Origin: Cycas panzhihuaensis
Taxonomy: Eukaryota > Cycadophyta
Length of the DNA: 64,000 nt
NCBI GenBank assembly: GCA_023213395.1
Contig: CM041465.1
Span: 209,691,741 to 209,755,740, forward strand
Direction: 5' to 3'
The position numbers were made by a program, and so were the translations under genes. The notes under the pieces are model-generated. The model worked only from the letters and a program-made list of their open reading frames with translations. It did not search any database and was not told the DNA's origin. The first letter of the stretch is position 1. The number at the start of each line of letters is the position of its first letter. Positions 11,646-22,598 of this stretch are shown here, piece by piece.

Positions 11646-13625
11646 GAGTGCTATTGTGGGATAGACCAACGAAGAGATCTTCCTTTAGGAGGCAAGAGGT
11701 GGAAGACTTTTAAATGATGTTAATTCTATTTTTACAAACAAAAATATACTTCTAAGATGAATTTGTCAATATTAAAGATAAATCCACATTAAAATGTAAT
11801 TAACATTACCACTTGGTCATAAATAAAAAATCATCTTTAACACATCAGTTTACCATTAGAAAAATAAAGATAGCTCATTCAATTTTTTATGTTTAATATT
11901 GATTAGAAAATAGAGTAAAATAAACTTATTAACATTAATATTTATAGTTAATAATAAAAAAATATTAAATTTTTGATGAATTCTAAGCAATCATATGATC
12001 ATTGCATGTATTAAAGTTTAAATTAAAACATTTGGTGGACACAAATTTATTTCACTTTAATTTTTAATTAATTGCATAAAATTATTTAAAAATCATGAAA
12101 AAATTAATGAGTTTTGTTGAATTAAAATCAAATAATGAATATTTGCTAGCTTAAGATACTAGAATTGATAAATCATATGAAAATTTTCTTAAAAATGTTA
12201 CATACCTTAGCTTACCTAGGCATGGATACAGTCATATATTTAGGTGAGGTTTTGTAAGTCAAAATAACATCCAAATGGCTTGAGTAGCTAGTCAATGCAT
12301 CTGTATCTAAAATATGAATCTAACACTCTTCTTAGAATTGAATTTAGAATTTGTATGGTGAAGTTATTAAAAAAATAGCACAGGTACCCCCTTTAAGAAA
12401 AATAATTAAAAAAAAATAATTGTATAAGGGAATAAACCCCTTTTTAAAAGTTGGATTGAGGTCACATGGGAGACTTATATGGTCAAGAGCTAGAGGAGGG
12501 GGGGGCGGGCTAAAGTGGATCCAAAATGAGAGTTTAATTTAATTTAATTTAATTAAACTTTAAAAAAATAAAAATTAAATTAAAAGGTTGAAATGGGGGG
12601 TGGGGGGGCTTAGACCCAAAACGTTTATCAATTATTATGTAATGTTTTTATATTTGTAAAAACATTACATAAAAAATGATTTATCTACATGTCTGCCTTA
12701 CTCAATTTTAGTTAGGGTTTTTTCCTTTGTTTGCAATGGTCTTCCTTTGTTTTTGTAATGATCTTCCTTCATTTTTGTAAGTTCTTCCTATGTTTACAGG
12801 TTCTGGGTGATGGCAGCATGATCTTGGTGCTTTATTCAATGATTTGGGGCATCACCCCCATCTCCTTTATGCCATTTATCTAGGTATTTGATGGCTGGTT
12901 TTTGGTCCTCGTCTCTTCCATGGTTATAGCTACTTCAGTCTAGTTGCCTGTCCTACACTCCTCCGTGGTTGTAGCTCCTTCAGTCTAGTTACTAGTCCTT
13001 GATTGAAGATAGTTCTTGGAAATCTAATAATGTTCTACTTCAACCTCTCTGGTTTGAGGTATTTGTGTGGAGTGGTATCTTTTAACATGATCTTTGTGAT
13101 TAGTGCTTTTTGCGGTTTGGTTTTCCTTGGTGGTTGTTCTCTTTCTTTCCCCTATTTAGGGACTTTGAGAGGAGTAATGGTGTCTTTGTGCTTATTTGCA
13201 TCCCTTCATTAGATGCAACTTTTTATGTCCTGTTAACCATAATTCTTCTAATGGTTGATGGCATTTCCAAAGGTGTCTATAAGCAATGAGAGTAAGAGTA
13301 TGAGATGGCTGTGGTTGATAGATTGGTAACTGGTGGCTTCAATGTGGTTATGTTGATAACCAGAAGATTTTTTTTTTTTTTTTAAAGGTTTCCCTTAGAT
13401 TCCAATAAAAACTGCACTCCTTCTTCTTCTTTATATTTTTGTAAATCCTTGAGATGAATGGGTTTAAACCCAAAATTTGTAACTCTTTCTATTTTGTTAG
13501 TAGATGAATCCTTCTTGTTACAACATGTTGTAATGGAAAATTTGGAGTGTTGATTTGATTTTACTTAGTTTCTTTGAAACCTTCTTTTAGAAGTTCCTGT
13601 ATATAAAAAAAAATGAAATATCCTA
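11646..13625 (-). other. Long leader of element B with an inserted-looking segment
   Basis: Two kilobases separate the gag start from the primer site, long for a copia element. The gag-proximal part is AT-rich, with two G-runs (12498-12509 and 12595-12608 on the + strand) and a (TTTAA)4 array at 12533-12556. From about 12640 to 13614 the + strand has a different texture: fewer A runs, repeated CTTCAGTCTAGTT, ending in ATAAAAAAAAATG. That suggests a polyadenylated sequence inserted in + orientation. A 69-codon frame at 13003-13212 shows no known domain. Confidence 0.5.
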
Positions 13626-13636
13626 CTCTGATACCA
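13626..13636 (-). other. Primer-binding site of element B (initiator tRNA-Met)
   Basis: The minus strand reads TGGTATCAGAG, a perfect match to the plant copia initiator tRNA-Met site, directly abutting the 5' LTR of B. It proves the minus orientation. Confidence 0.92.
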
Positions 13637-14117
13637 TGTTAGAGAGAGGGTTTTGATTAGATATCATATGTACATTGGTTTAACAAATAAGATTTATCAA
13701 AGCACTTCAAAATAATAAAACATGTATGCAAATACAATTATCACCACTAAACAATCATGTTTGAAAGGGGGAAATCCCCTTTAGAGGATAAAAGACCACC
13801 TCCTAAAATAAATAATAATTATTATAAAATATATATACATTATAATTATGTTGATAAAAAGGATCTCATATTCTCTTAGTGTCATGCAACATGCAACAAC
13901 ATCTGACAGCAAGGACATCCTAGTCATCTACTTGCTCCTATGTCACCTCAGCCCTTTGACCATTTTGAACCTTCTTACCAACTTCCTAGAATGTAGGAAG
14001 GGATAAATAGGAAGAGGTTCATTGAAATGAGTAGTTATCATTTCAACAAATTATTAATAAGTAATATTAATAAAGTAAGTAAAGATAATATTAGAATAAA
14101 TATATTATAATCTAATA
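13637..14117 (-). repeat. 5' LTR of copia element B
   Basis: About 481 bp and aligned end to end with 6908-7387. Right edge TCTAATA against TCTAACA in the other copy, a single transition at the terminal dinucleotide. Both copies share a run of AT-rich blocks and a GTCACCTCA segment. Confidence 0.9.
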
Positions 14118-15132
14118 AGAAAAAATAAGGCAATTTGGATATGAGGTTTGTGACTATCAAGATATTGATGCAACACTATTTATCAAATGTGAAAAAGATA
14201 AAGTTACTTATCTCTTAATCTTTATGGATAATATACTTATAATGGGGAACACTGAATAAGCAATCGACTAGCTAAAGAAGGACTTAACTAAAACGTTCGA
14301 ATTATCTAACTTTGGGCTGATGAAATACTACTTAGGGATTGAAGTCACTTAGAAAGATGGCAAAATCTTTCTTTCTGAAAAAAAATACATCAATGATCTT
14401 CTAATAAAGATTTAGTTATGAGATGCTTGAACTATAACCACTCTAATAGAACCTAATGTTAAATTCATAGTTGGTGGTAATGATCAAGAGGTAGACATAA
14501 TACTTTATAGGTAATTTGTAGGTAGTCTCATTTATATTACTAATGCAAGACCTAATATTGCATACGTTATTGGTATTTTTGCTCATTATATGACAAATCC
14601 TAAGCAAAATCACTAGCAGGAAGTAATGTAAGTGTTGAGGTATCTTAAGATGACCAATAAATATGGTATGTTGTATGAACCCAATTCAGAGTTCTAACTA
14701 TATGTATACATAGACTCAGACTTTGCTAGAGATAAAGACACAAGGAGATCCACGTCCAGGTATGTAAAGTTTCTTCGAATAGTACTAATATCATAGATAT
14801 CTAAATGACAAAAGACAATTACTAATTCAACTGCCAAAGCTAAATATACTACTACTTCTAAGATCAACAAAGAGGTGATATGGCTTGGGAAATTATTGGA
14901 AACATTGAATATCACCCAAATAAGTCATATTAGCATTCATATGGATAATCAATCAGCAATCCACATGGTGAAAAATCCTGTATTTCATGATTGTACCAAA
15001 CATATAAGTATAAAAGTTCACAGGATTCATGAACTAGTTCATGATAGCATAATTCAACTGGAGTACTATCCCACGGCAGATCAAGTGGCTAATATCTTTA
15101 CCATATCGCTACAAAGGATGAAGTTTGAATAG
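14118..15132 (+). pseudogene. Reverse transcriptase (C-terminal part) and RNase H of element A
   Basis: Continues the RT begun left of element B: FGYEV, DATLF, then the motif C region near 14221-14240 reading FMDN where copia has YVDD, so one catalytic Asp is lost. GLMKYYLGIEV and a RNPNIAY-like stretch follow. RNase H begins near 14690 (YIDSDFARD). The best-preserved part is 14875-15132: IWLGKLLETLN, HMDNQSAIHMVKNPVFH, a TKHI-type helix and ANIFT. RNase H would remove RNA from the RNA:DNA hybrid. Confidence 0.88.
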
Positions 15133-15604
15133 TTCTGTAGGTAGATTAGCCTTTGAGCCTCCATATCTAACTGATTGGAGGAGATGATAACATGATTATC
15201 ATACTCTATTCTATTTGTGAAAACCCCCTATGGATGCTAAAGAATAAGAGTAAGTCTTTACGCTATCTTATTTGTGTAAACCCCTTGTGGGCACAGAAGG
15301 ATAAGGGTTATATTAGTCTTGGAAAATTAGAACCTATGAAAACTTGAAAGGGCATGGGGGATGACTAAATAATATATAGAGACCCAACAAATCAAGTTGC
15401 ACATTTAAGTTACTTAGCTATTAGGCTACATCAAGAGCCACCTTGACCATTTTGATTTAAGAGGCTATATATCTTAGTAAGTTCGTGGGTTTTTATTCCC
15501 CATGAGGGTTTTCCCACAAAAGTGTCAATGTAATAATGAGGCTCAAATGAAGACCTCATATAATAGATTTTATCATAATGATCTTTTACCATTAAGGGGG
15601 GGGT
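15133..15604 (+). other. 3' untranslated region and purine tract of element A
   Basis: Noncoding 3' region between RNase H and the 3' LTR. It contains an imperfect direct repeat (about 15200-15310, each copy ending near GTAAACCCC or GAAAACCCC). It ends in the polypurine tract at 15594-15603 that primes plus-strand DNA synthesis. Confidence 0.7.
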
Positions 15605-15910
15605 TAATATATGTTAATGCATTAAGGTCATTAGATTAATTATATGAAGGTGACTTTAAGTTAGCTAAGTCACATAGTTAAATGTAATTTTATTTACATT
15701 TAAGTGTAATTTCAGGATCATGTCATTAGGCAGGAAACTCCTTTAGAAACCCTAATGCACATCCTCTGATATATAAGGATGAATGTGAAAGGGAGAGTCA
15801 TAATTCTCACCTCTCATTTTTGCTCTCAATTTTTTTCTCTTCATTTTATTCTTATTATGTGCCATTGCTTTAGTATGGTGGAGTATGGTAACTTGATCCT
15901 TAACCCAATA
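15605..15910 (+). repeat. 3' LTR of copia element A
   Basis: Matches the 5' LTR along its length, including the TATA box (15770-15776). It ends CAATA where the 5' copy has CAACA, consistent with a C-to-T change at the terminal CA. It is followed at once by the target duplicate GAACC. Confidence 0.9.
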
Positions 15911-16099
15911 GAACCTACCTTGGGTTACTTCTACTTCTACTTACTCTCATATCCCAATGCAAAAGCTTGTTAATAAGGTACCTTATTCTCATACATTTTG
16001 CTCAAGCACAAGTATTAGTGATTGTGCTCAAGCCTATTAGACTCATTCAACCTTTATCATTAAACAATCCCCTTCTCATATGACCACATCACTTTAGGA

Positions 16100-17860
16100 G
16101 AGCAAGCCATATGCTGTCTATAAGAAGAGCCTTTTCCTAACGAGGTTCTTCTTTATAATCTTCTCCCTTTTATTCCTAAGTTACCTAACTTTATTGGGGA
16201 ACTTGGGAAATATCCTTTAAGTCATATTGAAGCATTTTCTTTGGAATATACTTTTTATATACCTAATGATTTTTACTTATGAGACTTTTCTCGAGGGCAT
16301 TGTGGGGTAATGCACTTAAGTGATTTTACCAAATATCCTAGACTTTGGTCCTCTTATTCTAGCAACTAATGGATGTCTTTATAAGTGACTTTGATGTCAC
16401 TTGTCCTTTCATGGTGGAAGAAAAATCACTTCTTGTGATCAAGTAAAAAGATGATAAATTTGAAATAGATTTTTATGAACATTATTTCGATCCTAATGAG
16501 GCATTCCAGATTTAAAATTTTGAAGAATTATTCTCCCAAATCTATGAATCCATTGTGTAACAAAACTATTAGTATACAACTTTACTTTCATCCATTTCTT
16601 ATTAGGTAAAGCCTCTTGATGCTAATTCTAAAATGATTAGCATAGTCATACATTCAAGCCTAATTCCATCACAAGCATGCAAAACTAGTTCGTGTCATGT
16701 AGGGGTAGTTTCCTAATCAATTTCCTTCACTACTCCCTTTGCATTGCAATAGGATGTAGGGTCATTGATTACAATTAGCTTCATAGGTAGCTTCCCTATT
16801 AGTCTTACTATATATTCTCTTATACCTCTCTAAGTCATGTTGTGAGCCCTTTTAGACTAGTCTACGCCTAAAATAGATCCTTATATTAGGGATGAGGGCT
16901 CTGTTTTCTTTCATAGTGATGGGGTCTTAAAACCTCTCATTGACCTATCATCTATCCTTGATTTAGAGCTATCCATAGAGACTTATTGTGATTCTTTAAG
17001 TTAGCTTAATGAGCTTCATCTTGAGCATGATCATGATACTCATCTTGATGAGGTTCCAAACCTTTTTATTGAGTTTTCTATTAGTCCTAACTTATAGGTG
17101 CTTTAGGGGTCTTACTTTGACATGCAAGCTACTTAGATTGGGAGAGTTACCCTTTAAAAAAATATTAAACTTGAGCCATTAAAGTAAAAGATCCAACCCC
17201 AAGATGATGAGATTATTTTATCCATTTCAACTTTTAATTAAACTACTCCATATGTTTCCTTAGGGGTTAGATTTAATTTGTAGGGTTTTCTCATCATCTA
17301 GGTTAAATTTAATACTCTTACTAACTTAGGTGTATCTATGCTTGTTTCACTTATTTCATAGTAGGAACTAGGGACAATTCTATGAGTACTTATGTTACCT
17401 TCTACCACATCCCTATTAAGGCATGTTAGGGTCATGCAAGCTAGCTCAAATCCCCATATCCTTTAATTAGACATGGAGTCTTTTCCTAACATACCCTTTT
17501 AGGATCCTCCATGGAGTCCTTTGATAATGATTTAAGGAGCTCCCTATGGAAGACTAGTAAGTTTAGTTCTTTCCCTTGATCTTTAGTGCCTAGCATTTAC
17601 CTCAATTAAATTATGAGTAGGTCTTTTTGTAATAAATCTTATTAGGAATGGCATAACCTATGTGAAGCCTTTGTAAGACACTCCTTTGATCCATCCTAAT
17701 TGTTATCATGAGATGATTCTATATAGCCCACCTCGACTCATAAGCATCTTGTGTAATATGCTTATGAGGCTGAGACCACTTTTAAGTAAGTCATTTACTT
17801 TTACTTTTAAAGGCTCAACATCCTTTATAGCCTTTGGTGCTTCATCCATACTAAGTTGAT
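16100..17860 (+). pseudogene. Decayed gag-like reading frame of an old LTR retroelement
   Basis: 16124-16360 (frame 2) reads EEPFPNEVLLYNLLPFIPKLPNFIGELGKYPLSHIEAF. The LP-x-F-x-G-x-x-G-K-x-P-x-x-H-I-x-x-F arrangement resembles the retrotransposon gag capsid start of Ty3/gypsy elements. From about 16369 the frame continues in frame 1 for some 1.2 kb (MDVFISDFDVTCPFMVEEK, then EIDFYEHYFDPNEAF and further). It is interrupted almost only by TAA, TAG and TGA that could each come from one C-to-T or G-to-A change. I recognise no domain in the second part. It lies upstream of tandem repeats related to those beside the gypsy relic at 42-45 kb. Confidence 0.5.
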
Positions 17861-18179
17861 TCTATTTCCCTTTAGGGAAAGGAATTTGATGTCACTGGGA
17901 AGAACTTTTTTAATAGGTTTAATATGAACTAGCAAGTTAAGGACTTTATTAGACTCTACTCCTAAGGAGAATAATCAATCCAAGGACCCCTTCAATAAGT
18001 TACCTCTTGATTTCACTTAGGATTATATTGGCATGGGGCCATTACATCTCGTTGTATCCACTTACACTATTCTGAAGTAGTTACCCTAATTATTCTTTTC
18101 TTTATACTTTGATAGCCAATTTCTTACTTGAACAATAGGCTTTAAGATGTCCCTCTTTATTAAGGATTTTCTTGGTCAA

Positions 18180-20250
18180 AACAAAGTTCTTATTCATCTG
18201 GATGACCTTTGTTCCACCATGGGCTTAAACTAAATTACCTTCATAATGCGAATAAACTATGGCTATGAGAAATCCATCTATTAAAGAGATTAAACTATGG
18301 TAGTTTTTCTAATCCTATGAGATAAACATCCCCCTCTAGAACAAGGATAAACTATAGCTCTAAAATCCATATAAACTAATGAGCTTAAACTATGGTTAGT
18401 TTCTCAGATTCTCTCTTTTAAACACCACTTTAATATAAACAAAAGACTCATCTTTTACCATTTTATCTTCTTGATTGAGCTTAGTGCTTTGTTGTATGCA
18501 AATATCACTCTTAGTAACCATGTAAGGCTACTATCTAACCATGAGACATAGGTATTATTTACCAAGCACACACACGTACATCTCTGTTGGTTTAACTCAA
18601 GCAATTTATCCTATTAAAATCCATTACTCTTTCCTCCTATGTTTGGTATTTAGGAGGGAAGAAGGTCCCCATCTTTGATTATCAACATAATAGCTAAATA
18701 TAAGTCTAAATGGCCAACTTCTTTTGCTATATGATATAGCCTACTTTTGAGTCCTTAACTAACAACTTTTGATCTTGACCTATTACCATCTCTTATAATC
18801 TTATAGCCTTTTAGGTAGACTTATAGATATTTCACTCTTGCTTGTTTAGTCACTTGTCCTCTCATGCTAGGATGGTTTCTAATACCTCTCAATTGCTCTG
18901 CTAAAGCTTGTTGTTTACTTTGTCACCATCCCTTCACACTCAAAGACACTTTAGTTTAGATATCCTTTTAGTTCTTGTAGTTTAGCTTTTGAGGATTTGG
19001 TTTGTGTTTTCTTATTTCCTTGGTTTCATTAAAAAGGTCACCCTTGTCATAGTTTAAGAAGTACCACTGTTTCATGACTAGGATAATCATTAAGCACCTG
19101 AGTCTAGTCACTCCTTCAATTCATCGCATCTCAATGAAAATTGCATGATGATAATAATCAAAGTAATGGTTGCTTATCATCTAAAAAGTAGGTTCAATGA
19201 TGCCTGGATCACCATGACCCTTGTCTAAACTATTATATGGTATGACCTAAAATAGTAGCATAGAGAGAGAGAGAGAAGAGAGAAGGAAAAAAAAAAGTGA
19301 GTAGAGAAAGGAAGGAGTCCTTTGTACATATGTTCTAACCTTCTTGGTATTTAGAGTAAGTTGCATGATGATTTTGTCTCCACCTACTATAATATAGTTT
19401 ATGTCCATTAGAGTGCATCATTTAGGACCTTGGGATCCAGTTACTCGGGCCCACCATGGTCTTAATTATGATTGAAATCTATTTGACATTTAGTAGTCTT
19501 TTATCCTTATTTATATTTAGGGGGTACTCTCATGATGAGAAAACTAAACCAAGATCATATCTTCTTCTCATCTTATAATCAAAATCAAGTCTCTTACATA
19601 GAATCATATTCTCGTAGGTTGATTCCCATACTATTCCTATATCTATCACTTTGTCTCTGAGTTTGTTTCCTCTTTACTATGGCATTGAGCATACATATTT
19701 ATGAAGGTAGTCAGGGTAACCTAGGGCTATCAACTACTACATGGGTTGTTCGTGACCAAATAAGCAACATGTTAACTTTTGTTAGCATGTTCCTACCTCA
19801 AACAACCAATAATTAAGTTGAGTATATTATTGCCATAAGAGCATTAAGTGACATATTGTAATTCTATGATGGTCCCATTGATCTTTTTTTATTTATTTCC
19901 AACTTGTGGTCTTTCAACTTATTGGTACCTATCATAGTCATTTAGCCTATTTACACTCCTTTCATAGTCAAGCTTTAACATTGTTGTCTTGCTTCTTATC
20001 TATTACAATCCAATATACTTCACATAATCAAAATATTAAAGTTGACTCTCTAGTATCTTATATTCTAGAGTACCATTACTCTTAACCTCATCACTCTAAG
20101 CTAGGGGTAATACTTCGTAATGAGTATAAACTAATTGGACACTCCATAATGAGTATAAACTAACTACTCACTCTACAATAAGAGTAAATAATAGCTCCAA
20201 AAACCCACCTACCAAAGAGCCTAAACTATGGCAGTCCCCATCATATACTT
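18180..20250. repeat. Degenerate tandem-repeat region with AAACTATGG and GAGTATAAACTA motifs
   Basis: Noncoding. AAACTATGG or AAACTATAG recurs with irregular spacing at 18230-18420. GAGTATAAACTAA-type units recur at about 20118-20190. Between them lies simple AT-rich sequence with one GA-rich stretch (19262-19315). The units at 20118-20190 are reverse-complement relatives of those at 42300-42600, so both belong to one repeat family, here on the + strand downstream of a decayed gag. Such tandem repeats are known from the 3' untranslated region of Tat-lineage gypsy elements. Confidence 0.55.
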
Positions 20251-20319
20251 GTGATGGATGTGACTATCCCTCTAAGACCTTGTAGTCTTACTCACTCAAG
20301 AGATAGGAGATGGTTTCTA

Positions 20320-20583
20320 ATGAGGTTAAACTATGGCAGCCAAGCCTTCAAAGCACTACTAGTGAGGCTAAACTATGGAAACTATCCCTCCAAAGAACTA
20401 CTAATAAAGGTCAACTATGGTAACTATCCTTTTAAAGCACTATTGATGAGGCAAAATTATGGCAACTATCCCCTTAAAGCACTACTAATGATGCTAAACT
20501 ATGGTAATTATACCTCCAAAGCACTACTAATGAGGCCAAACTATGGAAACTACCGCTTTGAAGCACCACTAATGAGGTTAAAC
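20320..20583 (+). repeat. 42-bp tandem array, about 6.3 copies
   Basis: Six full units of 42 bp starting ATGAGGTTAAACTATGGC, with a partial seventh cut by TAG at 20584. All units stay in one reading frame (20251-20586 encodes an in-frame repeat of the form M-R-L-N-Y-G-N-Y-P-x-K-A-L-L). Because 42 is a multiple of three, an open frame is expected whenever one unit lacks a stop, so I do not treat it as a gene. Units differ at several positions, so the array is not recent. More degenerate copies flank it up to about 20625. Confidence 0.85.
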
Positions 20584-20646
20584 TAGAAGAGGTTAAACTA
20601 CAACAACCATCCCCTTAAAGGTCCCATCAACATAATGGGTACTTTG

Positions 20647-20850
20647 TGTTAGAAAATATTTTGTAGTGCACATTTGTCGGCTTACAAGACTCACATTCTT
20701 ATAATTTTATTAATTGTCAGTTTCATTATACTCATAAATGTATGAGTATATAAACTCTTTTGTACATTGAATTTTACATATGGAAGTAAAGTATCTCACG
20801 ATACCATTTTTCAATACTGGAGTTTTTCGTGTGTATTGCAGATTCCAACA
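20647..20850 (+). repeat. 5' LTR of copia element C, with TATA box
   Basis: TGTTAG at the start and CCAACA at the end. It contains a perfect inverted repeat TACTCATA-AATG-TATGAGTA (20729-20748) that runs into the TATA box TATATAA (20747-20753), and both are unchanged in the 3' LTR. The hairpin-plus-TATA layout could matter for transcription, but that is inference. Confidence 0.93.
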
Positions 20851-20861
20851 TGGTATCAGAG
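20851..20861 (+). other. Primer-binding site of element C (initiator tRNA-Met)
   Basis: TGGTATCAGAG directly after the 5' LTR, identical to the first 11 bases of the common plant copia primer site. Confidence 0.94.
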
Positions 20862-22598
20862 TGAAGGTTCGAAGAAATTTCTACTCTACAGTGACAGTTG
20901 AAGAAGTTGTGGCCATCAAATTTGAGATCAAGTGCCATTGATCCTCTGTTTCTACCCGATCAAAGGTACTTTAGTTTTTTCGTTTCTTTTTATGTTTTTC
21001 ATTGTCTAAATCATCTATCCGCTTTCTAATTTGTTGTGTGATAATTCATATCTACTCTATCCTCCGTTCTGTTTATTTTTTTGATCACCGTGTTTTCAAA
21101 TAGCTTTATTACAGTCTGCATCAAGTTTCATTCCCATCTGTAACTGCATCACCCATGCTCATATTACACTCAGCCACCAGATGTATAAACATTTTGAACT
21201 GTATCCCTCTTCGTCTCAGCCATAGTTCTTCAGTTATTAGGTTTTTGATGGTCACCATTTCATATTGTGTTTGGTCGCCGTTCATCCTTATGCATTATCG
21301 CAGCCAGTATTTGATTGAAATCCAATCTAATTTTCAGGTAGTCTCTTCTATATCTGTAAATTCATGGATCCAAATCTCTGATGTATCTCCCACATATCTG
21401 CCTGTATATCATTGTTCTTCGTAGACCGGAAACCATACAATCGTTTGATTGTCATACGCTGTAAAGAAAATCTGCTCCTTCTTAACGGAATCAGCGTATT
21501 TCTGGAAATTACAACCATCGTGACATCTCCCTTTAACATCAATTTCGAGGCTTAGAGGAGTGACATCAACAAGTTCTACATCTGTGTAATGCCCTTTCAA
21601 CACTGTGGCTTATACAGCAACATCGTATGCGATGACCTCGTCGGGATTTATACTCTTACACAGTTCCCTTTCCTCGAAGAACTCTTGAATCTTTGGAATT
21701 CGAGTGGATCCTCCTACCAAAACAACTTCATCAATTTGGTTTTTGGACATATTAGAATCCGCTAAACACTGCCTCACAGGTTCGATATACTTTTTGAAAA
21801 GATCAATGTTGAGTTCTTCAAATCTGACCCTCTAAATCTTTGAATAGAAGTCTTGCCCTTCGTAGAGGTAATCAATTTCAATAATGGTCTCTACTGCATA
21901 CAAAAGACCTCTCTTTACCCTCTCTTACGCAGTGCGTAACCTGCGAAGAGCCCTTGGATTATTGTTGATATCTATCTTGTATTTTCACTTAAATTCCTGC
22001 ATAAATGATTGACCATTCTGTTATCCAAATCCTCACCACCAAGGTGAGTATCTCCGCTAACAGCTTTAACCTCAAACAAACCCTTTCTTCATAATGACCA
22101 GGCCTTCGTAATTAACTCTCATTCATTGCTGCTACTGTTCACGCCTCTCCTTTATCTTACGCAGCAGCCGTTATCCTTATGTATCACCATCACATCATTT
22201 TCTTAATGTTACATGGTTTTTGTCAATATTTCAACTAACACCATTCTAATACTACATACATGCAATTTAGTTATTTACTACAAAATGACATCGATTGGTA
22301 TTTAACGATTGCAATCACCATAGCGCTATTCGCGGACTCACAACATGAACCTTGATGATTGACACCTTTATCTCTTTCATGACGTTTATTTGACTCTAGT
22401 TTATCATGATTTATTTTGAAGTTTACATTTATATATATATTTTTTATTGTTTCTTGAATTATTTTTGAGATTTTTATGTTTTCTTTGTAGTAATCGAAGA
22501 TTTCGATATTTGGTATAGATTTCTCTTATCAAAAAGTTTTTTCTCAATACTTTTTTGGAAGCTTTTATTATTTTGTTAGGGTTTAAGAAACAAGGACT
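20862..22598 (+). other. Leader of element C
   Basis: 1.7 kb of leader before the gag start at 22599. About 700 bp of it (21410-22110) is an antisense HSP70 fragment described separately. The remaining parts (20862-21409 and 22111-22598) are AT-rich, show no other recognisable coding sequence and probably represent the element's own leader. Confidence 0.7.
21410..22110 (-). pseudogene. HSP70: HSP70 gene fragment, antisense inside the leader of copia C
   Basis: Minus-strand translation, across several frameshifts and stops, gives an unmistakable cytosolic-type HSP70 segment. In order: [24 protein letters not shown] (complement of about 22003-22075), [51 protein letters not shown] (complement of about 21690-21735), [24 protein letters not shown] (complement of 21547-21570), and a decayed end reaching FTAYDNQT and VYEEQ. 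This covers roughly residues 190 to 440 of the family: the end of the ATPase domain and the start of the substrate-binding domain. HSP70 is an ATP-driven chaperone, but this copy lacks both ends and cannot work. No introns are seen, which fits capture from mRNA. Alternative: independent insertion after the element landed, which the absence of a visible poly-A argues against but does not exclude. Confidence 0.9.

Larger units (their letters stand above)
6908..14117 (-). mobile_element. Ty1/copia LTR retrotransposon B, inserted in element A
   Basis: Two LTRs (6908-7387 and 13637-14117) bound a 6.2-kb interior. On the minus strand the primer site (complement of 13626-13636) lies next to the right LTR and a purine tract (complement of 7388-7397) next to the left LTR. 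The element therefore runs right to left. The flanks are AGGAA (6903-6907) and AGAAA (14118-14122), a target duplication with one mismatch. Gag, protease, integrase, RT and RNase H are all recognisable but broken. Because B lies within A's RT, B inserted later than A. LTR agreement is about 90 percent by eye. Confidence 0.93.
1089..15910 (+). mobile_element. Ty1/copia LTR retrotransposon A, full-length but decayed and split by element B
   Basis: The element has two LTRs of about 305 bp (1089-1393 and 15605-15910), a primer-binding site directly after the 5' LTR, a purine tract (AAGGGGGGGG, 15594-15603) directly before the 3' LTR, and a 5-bp target duplication GAACC (1084-1088 and 15911-15915). 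The internal order gag, protease, integrase, RT, RNase H is the Ty1/copia order. The pol region is interrupted at 6907/14118 by the 7.2-kb element B in the opposite orientation; without B the element is about 7.6 kb. Every coding module carries stops and the protease and RT active sites are damaged, so it cannot be autonomous. By eye the LTRs agree at somewhere in the high 80s percent, older than element C. Confidence 0.93.

Noticed and set aside
13003-13212. 69-codon hydrophobic frame as a membrane protein
   Set aside because: Single short frame without homology, inside an inserted segment of element B's leader. T-rich sequence gives Phe/Leu-rich frames by chance.
20251-20586. 111-codon frame over the 42-bp array as a real gene
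   Set aside because: Open only because the unit length is a multiple of three. No promoter, no known domain, and surroundings are decayed repeat.
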